Below, piece by piece: positions 1 through 9,606 of a stretch of 64,000 nucleotides of DNA. The position numbers and the translations under genes are program-made. Source of the DNA: Thiobacillus sp. 65-29 (GTDB lineage: Bacteria > Pseudomonadota > Gammaproteobacteria > Burkholderiales > Thiobacillaceae); assembly GCA_001899775.1 (NCBI GenBank), contig MKWN01000055.1, forward strand, positions 13,090 through 77,089. The letters run 5' to 3'. Under the pieces are notes generated by a model, which had not been told where the DNA came from, did no database searches, and worked only from the letters and a program-made list of their open reading frames with translations. Within the stretch, counting starts at the first letter, position 1. Each line of letters begins with the position of its first letter.

Positions 1-157
1 CGGCCCTCCAGCCCTTGTAGGAGCGGCGCCCTCGCCGCGATTTGGGCGGTGGAACCATCACGGCATCGGGCCGAGGGCGGCCCTCCTACGACAGCGCGGT
101 GCTCGCCGCGATCTTCGGGCGGGGGAACCTTTACGGCATCGGGCCGAGGGCGGCCCT
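1..157. repeat. REP-like repeat pair, left edge
   Basis: Two related units of about 73 bases lie side by side. Each contains a 'CTCGCCGCGAT' segment and ends in CGGCATCGGGCCGAGGGC (from 60 and from 133). The GC-rich palindromic core GGGCCGAGGGCGGCCCTC is typical of intergenic REP/BIME families in GC-rich proteobacteria. The repeat probably continues to the left of the window. No gene is supported in 1-387; short open frames here are incidental to the repeat. Confidence 0.6.
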
Positions 158-260
158 CGTGCAACACCCCACCCCGTATGGAGCACCGCTTGCGGTGCAA
201 AGGGGCATTGGCATCGCGCGCGAGCCGGATTCGGCACGCAAGCGGGTCTCCTGGCGCCTG

Positions 261-280
261 ATGGACAATCCGGGTTGAAT
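261..280. repeat. Copy of the right end of the MITE-like element
   Basis: The 20 bases starting ATGGACAATCCGGG match, with three differences, the right-hand end (TTGGATAATCCGGG...) shared by the two repeats at 17051-17251 and 23240-23362. It lies just upstream of the soxB leader and may be a solo remnant of the same element. Confidence 0.4.
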
Positions 281-304
281 GGAAAATGCGAATGACACCC
301 ATTG

Positions 305-314
305 TCTAGCTAGA
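305..314. promoter_or_regulatory. Perfect 10-bp palindrome upstream of soxB
   Basis: TCTAGCTAGA is a perfect palindrome in the otherwise AT-richer 35 bases that precede soxB. Its position, 74 bases before the start codon, fits an operator, but no regulator can be named from sequence. No convincing -35/-10 pair was found nearby. Confidence 0.25.
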
Positions 315-387
315 ATTACCATTTACCGGATTGCCGCAGCCCGTGACAATTGCCGGACCTCAACACCAAATTTCCGAGGAGTCTTCC

Positions 388-2130
388 ATGCACATGAACC
401 GTCGCGAATTCCTCCAATTGCTGGCCGTCGCCGCTGCCTCGGGCATGGCGCTGGACAGCCGCTCCGCACTCGCGGGCAAGGCGCCCGCCGGTTTCTACGA
501 CGTGCCGCGCCACGGCAATGTTTCCTTCCTGCATTTCACGGATTGTCACGCACAGCTGCTGCCGGTGTGGTTCCGTGAACCCAACGTCAACCTCGGCGTT
601 GGCGCGGCGGTCGGCCGCGTGCCGCATCTGGTCGGCCAGCACCTGCTGAAGAAGTTCGGTATCCGCCCCGGCAGCGCCGAGGCGCACGCCTTCACCTACC
701 TCGATTTCACCGAGGCGGCGAAGGTGTACGGCAAGGTGGGCGGGTTCGCCCACCTGAAGACGCTGGTGGACCGCATGCGCGCGCAACGGCCGGGCGCCCT
801 GCTGCTCGACGGCGGCGACACCTGGCAGGGGTCGGCGACCTCGCTGTGGACCGATGCGCAGGACATGGTCGATGCCTGCATCAAGCTCGGCGTGAACATC
901 ATGACCCCGCACTGGGAAGCAACCTTCGGCGCCGATCGCGTGATGCAGATTGTCAATGGCGACTTCGCCCGGGCCGGCGTCGACTTCGTCGCACAGAACG
1001 TCGTCACCAACGACTTCGGCGACCAGGTGTTCAAACCCTACGTGATGAAGGAACAGAACGGCGTGAAAATCGCCGTGATTGGCCAGGCCTTCCCCTACAC
1101 ACCGATCGCCAACCCGCGCTGGATGGTGCCGGACTGGAGCTTCGGCATCCGCGACGACGGCATGCAGAAATGGGTCGACGATGCCCGCGCCAACGGCGCG
1201 CAGGTCGTCGTCGTGCTGTCGCATAACGGCATGGACGTCGATCTCAAGATGGCGAGCCGCGTCACCGGCATCGACGCCATCTTCGGCGGCCACACCCACG
1301 ACGGCGTGCCGCAACCGGTGCAGGTGAAGAACGCGAAGGGCGTCACCCTCGTCACCAACGCGGGCTCCAACGGCAAGTTCCTCGGCGTGATGGATTTCGA
1401 TGTGCGCAACAAGCGCGTGATCAGCTACAAGTACCGTCTGCTGCCGGTGTTCTCCAACCTGCTGCCGGCGGATCCCGACATGGCCGCGTTCATCCAGAAG
1501 GTGCGCGCACCGTACGAGGCCAAACTGAATGAAAAGCTTGCCGTCACCGATGACTTCCTTTACCGGCGCGGCAACTTCAACGGCACCTGGGACCAGGTGC
1601 TGGTCGATGCGCTGATGGCGGTCAAGGGCGCGGACGCCGCGTTCTCGCCAGGCTTCCGCTGGGGCACCACGCTGCTGCCGGGCGACCCCATCACCATGGA
1701 GCGGTTGATGGACCAGACCGCGATCACCTATCCCGAAACGACGCTCAACACCATGACCGGCGAAACGATCAAGACCATCATGGAGGACGTCTGCGACAAC
1801 CTGTTCAATGCCGACCCGTACTACCAGCAAGGCGGCGACATGGTGCGCGTGGGCGGCATCGAGTACACGGTCAATCCCAACGCCACCATCGGCAAGCGCA
1901 TCACCGACATGCGCATCAAGGGCAAGCCGGTGGAAGCGGACAAGACCTACAAGGTCGCCGGCTGGGCACCGGTCGGCGAAGGCGTCGAAGGCGAGCCGAT
2001 CTGGGACGTGGTCGCCGCCTATCTGCGCGATCGCAAGGTGATCAAGGGCGTCAAGCTGAACACGCCGAAGATCGCCGGCATCGGCAAGAGCAATCCGGGC
2101 ATCGCCGACTATTCCGGCGAATTGTCCTGA
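388..2130 (+). CDS. soxB: Thiosulfohydrolase SoxB
   Basis: SoxB hydrolyses sulfate from cysteine-S-thiosulfonate carried on SoxYZ in the periplasmic Sox thiosulfate-oxidation pathway. It is a di-manganese enzyme of the 5'-nucleotidase/metallophosphatase superfamily. The 580-residue length is normal. A twin-arginine signal is visible at the start (NRREFLQLLAVAAASG). Metal-site motifs follow in order: HFTDCHAQL near residue 50, LLLDGGDTWQGS, VLSHNGMD and IFGGHTHDG. The ATG at 388 is preferred over an upstream start at 331 because it follows a GAGGAG ribosome site at 376-381 and puts the RR motif at the N-terminus. It stands alone here: no soxXYZA genes are in the window, so they must lie elsewhere or to the left. 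The family call is secure. Confidence 0.96.
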   Translation: MHMNRREFLQLLAVAAASGMALDSRSALAGKAPAGFYDVPRHGNVSFLHFTDCHAQLLPVWFREPNVNLGVGAAVGRVPHLVGQHLLKKFGIRPGSAEAHAFTYLDFTEAAKVYGKVGGFAHLKTLVDRMRAQRPGALLLDGGDTWQGSATSLWTDAQDMVDACIKLGVNIMTPHWEATFGADRVMQIVNGDFARAGVDFVAQNVVTNDFGDQVFKPYVMKEQNGVKIAVIGQAFPYTPIANPRWMVPDWSFGIRDDGMQKWVDDARANGAQVVVVLSHNGMDVDLKMASRVTGIDAIFGGHTHDGVPQPVQVKNAKGVTLVTNAGSNGKFLGVMDFDVRNKRVISYKYRLLPVFSNLLPADPDMAAFIQKVRAPYEAKLNEKLAVTDDFLYRRGNFNGTWDQVLVDALMAVKGADAAFSPGFRWGTTLLPGDPITMERLMDQTAITYPETTLNTMTGETIKTIMEDVCDNLFNADPYYQQGGDMVRVGGIEYTVNPNATIGKRITDMRIKGKPVEADKTYKVAGWAPVGEGVEGEPIWDVVAAYLRDRKVIKGVKLNTPKIAGIGKSNPGIADYSGELS

Positions 2131-2155
2131 GGCCGCGGCTTCGGTATGCTTCAAA

Positions 2156-2181
2156 AAGAAGGGGACTTCGGTCCCCTTCTT
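2156..2181 (+). terminator. UUCG-loop terminator after soxB
   Basis: An 11-bp perfect stem (AAGAAGGGGAC at 2156-2166 with GTCCCCTTCTT at 2171-2181) closes on the stable TTCG tetraloop. It follows the soxB stop by 25 bases and runs into a pyrimidine-rich tail, which isolates soxB from the nor operon. Confidence 0.85.
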
Positions 2182-2244
2182 CTTGCACCCCGGCGCGCGG
2201 AAACCGCCTTCCCCGTGCCGCCCTGCAACAGTACAATCGGGGGC

Positions 2245-2272
2245 TTGCAAATATGCATCCGAAATGCATAAT
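2245..2272 (+). promoter_or_regulatory. Probable sigma70 promoter of the nor operon
   Basis: TTGCAA at 2245-2250 and CATAAT at 2267-2272 are separated by 16 bases, a usable -35/-10 pair. The NsrR-like palindrome covers the spacer and the -10, so binding there would occlude RNA polymerase. The distance to the norC ATG is about 90 bases. Confidence 0.5.
2250..2272. promoter_or_regulatory. NsrR-type operator
   Basis: A 23-bp palindrome has two ATGCAT half-sites (2253-2258 and 2264-2269) spaced exactly as in the known NsrR consensus (ATGCATTT-N-AAATGCAT), centred at 2261. NsrR is an iron-sulfur repressor that releases DNA on sensing nitric oxide and controls NO-detoxification genes. The gene for NsrR is not in the window, so the regulator is inferred from the site alone. 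Confidence 0.75.
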
Positions 2273-2364
2273 AAGACCTGCAATTCGGGTTTGAGTGTGC
2301 GGGAGGCTGGGTGCACCTCGAATCCGGGCGGCGTCCCCACCTTAGACAATGAGGATTCGAAACC

Positions 2365-2790
2365 ATGAGTTCTGCGTTCACGAAATCCGCAGCCCGCAAT
2401 ATTTTCTATGGCGGCGCGGTATTTTTCTTCCTGCTGCTGGTCGGACTGAGCTTCGACACCATGCAGACGCTACCCAAGCGCGACAACCGCGAAAACCTGA
2501 GCGAGTCGGCGATACGCGGCAAGCACATCTGGGAGACGCGCAACTGCATCGGCTGCCACACCCTTCTGGGTGAAGGTGCCTACTTCGCCCCCGAGCTCGG
2601 CAACGTCTACACCCGCCGCGGACCGGAGTTCATCAAGGCCTGGATCCAGAGCCAGCCCACCGGAGTCCCCGGTCGCCGGCAGATGCCCAATTTCAACCTG
2701 ACCGACGCACAGCTCAACGACCTGGTCGAGTTCTTCAAGTACACGGCCGGGATCGACACCGCCAAGTGGCCGCCGAACGTCGAAGGCTGA
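2365..2790 (+). CDS. norC: Nitric oxide reductase cytochrome c subunit NorC
   Basis: NorC is the membrane-anchored c-type cytochrome that feeds electrons to NorB for 2 NO to N2O. The 141-residue protein has one N-terminal transmembrane anchor (about residues 14-32) and a single haem c site, CIGCH, near residue 55. A Met in the QMPNF segment near residue 107 is the likely sixth ligand. It is the first gene of the nor operon, 39 bases before norB. Length and motif order match cNOR small subunits, so this is a cytochrome-c-dependent (cNOR) and not a quinol-dependent enzyme. Confidence 0.96.
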   Translation: MSSAFTKSAARNIFYGGAVFFFLLLVGLSFDTMQTLPKRDNRENLSESAIRGKHIWETRNCIGCHTLLGEGAYFAPELGNVYTRRGPEFIKAWIQSQPTGVPGRRQMPNFNLTDAQLNDLVEFFKYTAGIDTAKWPPNVEG

Positions 2791-4206
<1,416 letters not shown>

Positions 4207-4214
4207 AGCCTGCC

Positions 4215-4238
4215 GCCCGCCCGGTCCGCCGGGCGGGC
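4215..4238 (+). terminator. Intercistronic GC hairpin after norB
   Basis: A perfect 10-bp stem (GCCCGCCCGG at 4215-4224 with its complement at 4229-4238, loop TCCG) sits between norB and the norE-like gene. It lacks a T-run, so it more likely stabilises norCB mRNA or attenuates read-through than terminates fully. Confidence 0.5.
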
Positions 4239-4252
4239 ACTTCCCGGGTTCA

Positions 4253-4846
4253 ATGAATATCGCCGCAACACTGCCTGCATCGCACGATCAACCGCGCACC
4301 CTGCCGGGCGATCTGGCGATCTGGTTTTTCATCTTCGCCGAACTGCTGGTGTTCGGCGTCTTCTTTCTCGCGTACGCGTTCGCGCGGGCGCGCAATGTCG
4401 AGCTGTTCGATGCCTCGCAGCTCCAGCTCGACCGCATCAGCGGCGCGATCAACACCGCGCTGCTCATCAGCAGCAGTTATTTCGTGGTACGCGCGGTCGA
4501 CCGCATCCGTCACGGCGCGTCGCACGCCTGCGCCGGCTGGCTCGTCGCCGCCATGACGCTGGGTGGCGCTTTCCTGGTGCTCAAGCTGACCGAATTCGCC
4601 GGCAAGTTCGCCGCCGGCATCACCATGTCGACCAACACCTTCTTCATGTTCTACATCGGTCTGGGCTTCTTCCATTTCATGCACGTGGTGCTCGGCATGA
4701 TCATCCTCGGCTGGGTTGCGCACAAGGCATGGCGCGGCGGCTACAGCGCAGCGAACCACGCCGGCGTGGAGACCGGCGCATCGTACTGGCACATGGTCGA
4801 CCTGGTGTGGATCGTGCTGTTCCCGCTCATCTATGTCATGCACTGA
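4253..4846 (+). CDS. norE: NorE-like cytochrome oxidase subunit III family protein
   Basis: The protein has 197 residues and about five membrane helices, with the haem-copper oxidase subunit III fold: AIWFFIFAELLVFGVFF in the first helix, a conserved FFHFMHVVLG segment, and a final WHMVDLVWIVLFPLIY helix. Homologues called NorE lie in nor operons; they are needed for full NO reductase activity in some denitrifiers, but the mechanism is unknown. It lies between norB and norF. The family assignment is firm; the NorE name rests on context. Confidence 0.85.
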   Translation: MNIAATLPASHDQPRTLPGDLAIWFFIFAELLVFGVFFLAYAFARARNVELFDASQLQLDRISGAINTALLISSSYFVVRAVDRIRHGASHACAGWLVAAMTLGGAFLVLKLTEFAGKFAAGITMSTNTFFMFYIGLGFFHFMHVVLGMIILGWVAHKAWRGGYSAANHAGVETGASYWHMVDLVWIVLFPLIYVMH

Positions 4847-4850
4847 CACG

Positions 4851-5093
4851 ATGAAACTCGCGACCGCCCTCTGGGTGCTTCTCCTCATACTCACCGCGCT
4901 GACGACGCAGTCCGCGGTCATCGCCGCGGGTTTTCTGGTGCCGTTCGTGCTGGTCATGACCTACATCAAGGGCCAGGTCGTGATCGACCATTTCATGGGA
5001 CTGCGCCATGCCACGAGCCGGCTGCGCTGGATCGTGCCGGCCTGGCTGCTGGTCGTGGTCGGCGGCATCGCCTATACCTTCACCCTGAGCTGA
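4851..5093 (+). CDS. norF: NorF-like small membrane protein
   Basis: This 80-residue protein has three predicted membrane helices and resembles the cytochrome c oxidase subunit IV / NorF group. It starts four bases after the NorE stop and ends eight bases before norQ, so it is translated within the operon. NorF is thought to help NO reductase assembly or activity. The short length makes the family call context-dependent. The ATG at 4851 gives the expected helix at the very N-terminus, whereas upstream starts in the same frame would overlap norE. Confidence 0.75.
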   Translation: MKLATALWVLLLILTALTTQSAVIAAGFLVPFVLVMTYIKGQVVIDHFMGLRHATSRLRWIVPAWLLVVVGGIAYTFTLS

Positions 5094-5101
5094 GGACACC
5101 G

Positions 5102-5917
5102 ATGAACGATCTCACCGAAGCCGCCCGCGCCGCGGAGGCCGGGGTGCCCTGGTACCACCCGGTCGGCAGGGAGTGCGAACTGTTCGAGTACGCATTCCGC
5201 AACCGTCTGCCGCTCCTCATCAAGGGACCGACCGGCTGCGGCAAGACGCGCTTCGTCGCACACATGGCGGCGCGCCTGGGCCGTCCGCTCATCACCGTGG
5301 CCTGTCACGACGACCTCACCGCCGCCGACCTGGTCGGCCGCCATCTGATCGGCGACGGCCAGACCGTGTGGTCGGACGGGCCGCTGACGCGCGCGGTGCG
5401 CCAGGCGGGTATCTGCTACCTCGACGAGGTGGTCGAGGCACGCAAGGACACCACCGTGGTGCTGCACCCGCTCACCGACGACCGCCGCATCCTGCCGATC
5501 GAGCGCACCGGCGAGGAACTGCACGCACCGGCCGATTTCATGCTGGTGGCCTCGTACAACCCCGGCTACCAGAATCTGCTGAAGAGCCTGAAGCCGTCCA
5601 CGCGCCAGCGCTTCGTCGCCATCACGCTCGGCTTTCCACCACGCGAAATCGAGGAGCGCATCCTCGTGGCGGAAACCGGTGTGGCGTCAGCGATCGCAAC
5701 GCGTCTGGTGGCGCTGGCGCAGCGCCTGCGCGAACTCAAGGATCACGACCTCGAGGAAGCCGCGTCGACCCGCCTGCTGGTGTATGCCGCCAGCCTCATC
5801 GCCGCCGGCTGCGACCCGGTGGTCGCCTGCGACGCCGCGCTGGTCGAACCGCTGACCGACGACGCCGATACCGCCGAGGCGCTGCTCGAGGTGGTGCGCG
5901 CAAGCTTCGGTACATGA
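5102..5917 (+). CDS. norQ: AAA+ ATPase NorQ
   Basis: NorQ is a MoxR/CbbQ-type AAA+ ATPase that works with the VWA protein NorD to mature NO reductase, probably by opening NorB for insertion of the non-haem iron. It has 271 residues, a Walker A GPTGCGKT at residues 42-49, a Walker B of YLDEVVEA type near residue 105 and an arginine-finger region (PSTRQRF). It overlaps the next gene by four bases (ATGA). NorD is encoded two genes downstream. Confidence 0.93.
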   Translation: MNDLTEAARAAEAGVPWYHPVGRECELFEYAFRNRLPLLIKGPTGCGKTRFVAHMAARLGRPLITVACHDDLTAADLVGRHLIGDGQTVWSDGPLTRAVRQAGICYLDEVVEARKDTTVVLHPLTDDRRILPIERTGEELHAPADFMLVASYNPGYQNLLKSLKPSTRQRFVAITLGFPPREIEERILVAETGVASAIATRLVALAQRLRELKDHDLEEAASTRLLVYAASLIAAGCDPVVACDAALVEPLTDDADTAEALLEVVRASFGT

Positions 5918-6291
5918 ACCCCGTACCCCGACGGATCTCGCCCGCCGTGCTCGCCGAAGTGCTCTATCTCGTCAACCTGCTGCTCGCGCCCGGGCTCGCC
6001 TTCCTGGCTCTGCTGGTGCTGTTCCGCCGTCACCGCGCCAGTGCCGATGCGCTCACGCGCATCCACGTGCGCCAGTCCTTCGCCGCCAGCGTCGTGGCCG
6101 GCATGCTGCTCGTCGTGGTGCCGGGTCTGATCGCGCTGACGGGCGATCTTTCACGCCCCGGTATCTGGACCCTGCTGTTGCTGTATTTCGTGTCCTGCCA
6201 TGCGGGGCTGGTGATGCTGGGTGTGCTCGCCCTGGCGCGCGCGCTGGCCGGCAAGCCCTGCGCCTACCCGCTACCGGGAGCGCTGCGGTGA
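5914..6291 (+). CDS. Small four-helix membrane protein in nor operon
   Basis: The protein has 125 residues with three to four hydrophobic helices (about 16-40, 52-72, 78-110). It overlaps norQ by ATGA and the next gene by GTGA, so it is translationally coupled on both sides. It weakly resembles DUF4870/Tic20-like proteins, but no domain is certain. Its position between the AAA+ chaperone and an iron-sulfur protein suggests a role in NO reductase assembly or electron supply. No function is assigned. Confidence 0.7.
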   Translation: MNPVPRRISPAVLAEVLYLVNLLLAPGLAFLALLVLFRRHRASADALTRIHVRQSFAASVVAGMLLVVVPGLIALTGDLSRPGIWTLLLLYFVSCHAGLVMLGVLALARALAGKPCAYPLPGALR

Positions 6292-7328
6292 TCGGCGTCC
6301 AGGCCAGCGAGGCGATTCGCGCCGAACTCGCGCGCCGTCCGCGCGGCTGGCTCGGTATTCCCGTGCAGCGCTGGCGGCGCATCACCCAGGCGGGTTTTTT
6401 CATCCTGTTCATCGTCGCGCCGATATTCGATATCTTCCGCCTCGATCTCAATCTGGGGCATCTCATCTTCTTCGGCTTCGACTGGACGCTGGGGCTGGAT
6501 GGCTACGCCGAGGGACGCATCACCACGGCCGAAGCCACGCTGAACATCGTGCTGCGTGGCTTTTTGCCGCTGGTGGCGGTGGCCGGCACCATTCTCTTCG
6601 CCGGCTGGAAATGGGGCCGTCTGTACTGCGGCTGGCTGTGCCCGCATTTCTCCGTGGTGGAAACCCTCAACCAGACCCTGCGCCGTGCCATTGGCAAGCA
6701 GAGCCTGTGGGACAAGAAATTGCAACCCGAGCGGAACCCCGACGGCAGCGTGACGCAGCGCGACGCGATCTGGTGGTTCGGCGTGGTGCCGCTCACCATC
6801 GGCTTCGCCATGCTGTGGGCGGTGGTGCTGCTGACCTACCTGCTGACACCAGCCGAGGTCTACGGCAACATCTTCCACGGTACGCTGACACGCAACCAGA
6901 CCATTTTTCTCAGCGCCGCGAGCATCGTGTTCTTCATCGAGTTCATGTTCGCGCGTCATCTGTTCTGCCGCTACGGCTGCGCCGTCGGGCTGTTCCAGAG
7001 TCTGGCCTGGATGGGCAACGACAAGGCGATGGTGATCGGCTTCAGCCGCGAGCGGGCACGTGATTGCGCGAGCTGCAATTCGGCGTGCGACAACGTCTGT
7101 CCGATGCGTCTGAACCCGCGCAACGTCAAGCGCATGATGTTCGCCTGCGTGCAGTGCGGGCAATGCGTCGACGCCTGCGACCATACCCAGGCCGCCAACC
7201 CGGATGGCGCCCTGCTCAACTGGGTGCACGACCTGCGCGCCGAATCCGAGGCGGCCTTCAACGCGCGCGCAGCGCGGGCCGCGCATGCCGCACGGCCCGC
7301 CTGCGGCAGCACGCGCGTCGAGGCCTGA
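6288..7328 (+). CDS. CcoG/FixG-like 4Fe-4S membrane ferredoxin
   Basis: The protein has 346 residues. Helices lie near residues 27-45, 85-105, 165-190 and 205-225. A YCGWLCPH motif near residue 110 is as in CcoG/NapH/NosR-type proteins. Two cytoplasmic cluster motifs follow: CASCNSACDNVCP (CxxCxxxCxxxCP) and CVQCGQCVDACD (CxxCxxCxxxC). Family members handle electron transfer or metal reduction during oxidase maturation; CcoG reduces copper. Inside a nor operon it could supply electrons for iron insertion or for reduction of NorCB, which is inference. The GTG start overlaps the preceding stop. The C-terminal Ig-like domain of full FixG is absent. Confidence 0.8.
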   Translation: MIGVQASEAIRAELARRPRGWLGIPVQRWRRITQAGFFILFIVAPIFDIFRLDLNLGHLIFFGFDWTLGLDGYAEGRITTAEATLNIVLRGFLPLVAVAGTILFAGWKWGRLYCGWLCPHFSVVETLNQTLRRAIGKQSLWDKKLQPERNPDGSVTQRDAIWWFGVVPLTIGFAMLWAVVLLTYLLTPAEVYGNIFHGTLTRNQTIFLSAASIVFFIEFMFARHLFCRYGCAVGLFQSLAWMGNDKAMVIGFSRERARDCASCNSACDNVCPMRLNPRNVKRMMFACVQCGQCVDACDHTQAANPDGALLNWVHDLRAESEAAFNARAARAAHAARPACGSTRVEA

Positions 7329-7329
7329 G

Positions 7330-9171
7330 ATGGAAGAGTTCGTCGGCGGCCTGTGGAACCGCTTCATCACGCGCACCGCGTACCGCGGCTTTCCCAGGGC
7401 GCGCGTCGAACTCGGCGAGATCGAGCGTGTGGCGCCAATTTTCTTCCGCGCGCTCGGCGGCGACGCCGGTCTCACGCTGAAACCCGGCACCGCCACGGCG
7501 CACGGCGCACGGCGCAGCTTCATGGAGCGGGTGGCCGGCATCGGCGAAAAAACCGAACTCGCCTGGCGCGACGATGTCACGCTCTATCTGCCGGCTGCGC
7601 TCGACGTGTTCCCCGAGCGCGCGCTCAACCGCGAGCTTTATCTCTGGCTGATCGCACTGGCCGCGCACGACGTTGCGCCGGACGCGCCGTGGATCGTGCG
7701 CAACCAGGCCGCGGCCGCGGCGACGCTGGCCGCGCTGCCCGGCCTCGTGCCGCGCTATCACCGGCTGGTCGAGGCGTTACTGGCGCGGCGCACCGCGCCG
7801 GCGCAACTGGACGACGCGGACCGCGCCGCCGAGGAAACCATCCGCGCCGCGCTCGACGCGCCCGGATCGATCGCGCGCTTCGTCGCCGGCAAGCGTCCGC
7901 CCGCGCCGGTGCCGCTGTGGCTGCACCCGGAGCCGCCGGCAAGCGCGACACGCGCACGCCGCGCCGACGGCGCGACGCCGCCGCAATCCGGCGAGAAGCG
8001 CGCACGCACCGATCGCGAGGGCCGCAAACGGCGCGCCGAACGCGTCGACCTGCCGGACAGCAAGGCGCCCTTCATGCTCATGTTCCGCGCCGAGAGCCTG
8101 TTTTCTTGGGCGGAATTCATCAAGGTGGACCGGCCGCTGGACGAGGACGAAAACGAGGATGCCGAAAAGGCGGCGGAGGACCTCGACTTCCTCAGCATCA
8201 CCGAAGGCGAGACGACCACGGCCAGCCGTATACGCTTCGACCTCGACCTGCCGGCGGAGGCCGACGACGACGTCAAGCTCATCGACGGCATCCTGTTGCC
8301 GGAGTGGGACTATCGCAAGCAACGCCTGCAACCCGACCATTGCAGCCTGCACATGCTGGTCGCGCGCGACGCCGAGCCCGCCTCGCTGCCATCTTCCCTG
8401 CGCGCACCGGCACGGCGGCTGCGCCAGCAGTTCCAGGCACTGACCACACAGAACGCGCGGCTGCGCGCGCAATTTTCCGGCAGCGACCTCGACATCGACG
8501 CCTGCGTGCGCTTTGCCGCCGACCGCGCGAGCGGCGCGGTGGCGCCCGAACCGGGCCTCTACATCGACAGCCGGCGCCAGGACCGCGACCTCGCCTGCCT
8601 CCTGCTCGCCGACCTGTCGCTGTCGACCGACGCCTGGGTCGGCGAATCGGGGCGGGTGATCGACGTCATTCGCGACAGCCTGCTGCTGTTCGCCGAAGCG
8701 CTCGCCGCCACCGGCGACCGCTTCGCCCTGTATGGTTTTTCCTCGGTACGCCGCCACAACGTGCGCTTCCATCTGCTGAAGGGCTTCGACGAGCGCTACG
8801 GCGACACCATCCGCGGGCGGCTCGCGGTGATCAAGCCCGGCTACTACACGCGCATGGGCGCCGCGATCCGTCACGCCTCCGCCATCCTCGCCTCACGCCC
8901 CTCGGCACGGCGCCTGCTGCTCATCCTCACCGACGGCAAGCCCAACGACCTCGACAAATACGAGGGGCGCTACGGCATCGAGGACACCCGCATGGCCATC
9001 CTGGAAGCGCGCCGTCAGGGACTCATCCCGTTTTGCGTTACCATCGATGCCAAGGCCGGCGAATACCTGCCGCACCTGTTCGGCGCGACCGGTTTCGTCG
9101 TCGTGCACGATGCCGCGGCCCTGCCGCGCACCCTGCCGGACCTTTACGCCCGGCTTACCGAAAACAGCTGA
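7330..9171 (+). CDS. norD: VWA-domain protein NorD
   Basis: NorD partners NorQ in NO reductase activation. The 613-residue protein ends in a von Willebrand A domain with a MIDAS motif DLSLS at residues 428-432 and a LILTDGKPND strand. The middle is acidic and low-complexity (DEDENEDAEKAAEDLD near 275). The N-terminal half is helical and poorly conserved. The ATG at 7330 directly follows the preceding stop. An in-frame start further upstream would run inside the iron-sulfur gene and is rejected. Confidence 0.93.
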   Translation: MEEFVGGLWNRFITRTAYRGFPRARVELGEIERVAPIFFRALGGDAGLTLKPGTATAHGARRSFMERVAGIGEKTELAWRDDVTLYLPAALDVFPERALNRELYLWLIALAAHDVAPDAPWIVRNQAAAAATLAALPGLVPRYHRLVEALLARRTAPAQLDDADRAAEETIRAALDAPGSIARFVAGKRPPAPVPLWLHPEPPASATRARRADGATPPQSGEKRARTDREGRKRRAERVDLPDSKAPFMLMFRAESLFSWAEFIKVDRPLDEDENEDAEKAAEDLDFLSITEGETTTASRIRFDLDLPAEADDDVKLIDGILLPEWDYRKQRLQPDHCSLHMLVARDAEPASLPSSLRAPARRLRQQFQALTTQNARLRAQFSGSDLDIDACVRFAADRASGAVAPEPGLYIDSRRQDRDLACLLLADLSLSTDAWVGESGRVIDVIRDSLLLFAEALAATGDRFALYGFSSVRRHNVRFHLLKGFDERYGDTIRGRLAVIKPGYYTRMGAAIRHASAILASRPSARRLLLILTDGKPNDLDKYEGRYGIEDTRMAILEARRQGLIPFCVTIDAKAGEYLPHLFGATGFVVVHDAAALPRTLPDLYARLTENS

Positions 9172-9193
9172 TCATTCCCTGAAAGGACACATC

Positions 9194-9454
9194 ATGAAAA
9201 TGGAAGTGCTCAACATCGCCCCCGGCGTCAACCCGCAGGAAGCCGAACAGGCCGGCACCGCCCTCAAGGCCATGGCCGGCGTGCAGGACGTCCTCTACCT
9301 CGACTTTCCGGCGCGTCTGCAGGCGCAGATCGATGCCAGCCTGGTCAGCCGCGACGACCTCGTCGCCGCCCTCGCCCAGGCCGGCATCCCCGTCACCGAC
9401 GCGCCGGCGCCCACCGGCGGCAGCAGTTGCTGCGGCGGCTGTTGCAGCGGCTGA
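9194..9454 (+). CDS. Small HMA-like protein with Cys-rich tail
   Basis: This 86-residue protein is the last gene of the nor operon, 22 bases after norD with an AAGGA ribosome site at 9182-9186. The first 68 residues look like a ferredoxin-like beta-alpha-beta metal-chaperone fold but lack the N-terminal CxxC of copper chaperones. Instead the protein ends in a Gly/Cys tail (GGSSCCGGCCSG) with four cysteines. Metal or cluster delivery to NO reductase is an attractive inference. No family name is certain. Confidence 0.75.
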   Translation: MKMEVLNIAPGVNPQEAEQAGTALKAMAGVQDVLYLDFPARLQAQIDASLVSRDDLVAALAQAGIPVTDAPAPTGGSSCCGGCCSG

Positions 9455-9555
9455 GCGGCGAACGCGGGTAAGCGGCGAGCGGACGGCGGTCGCGCACCGC
9501 CCACGCCGGCCCCCCCGCGCACGGCAGAGGGGCGACGGCAAGTTCAGGCCGATTA

Positions 9556-9580
9556 GCGGATACAATATTCGATTATCCGC
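9556..9580. promoter_or_regulatory. Hairpin overlapping a possible -10 upstream of alaS
   Basis: GCGGATA (9556-9562) pairs with TATCCGC (9574-9580) and encloses TACAAT (9561-9566), a fair -10 box 41 bases before alaS. No good -35 is visible at the right distance, so the promoter reading is tentative. Confidence 0.3.
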
Positions 9581-9606
9581 AGCTCCCGCTTGCCGCACCG
9601 AATAAC

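Noticed and set aside
316-2349. Long open frame (about 677 codons) antisense to soxB
   Set aside because: It mirrors the codon bias of soxB, has His/Asp/Val-rich low-complexity translation and no family resemblance. High-GC genes commonly produce such shadows.
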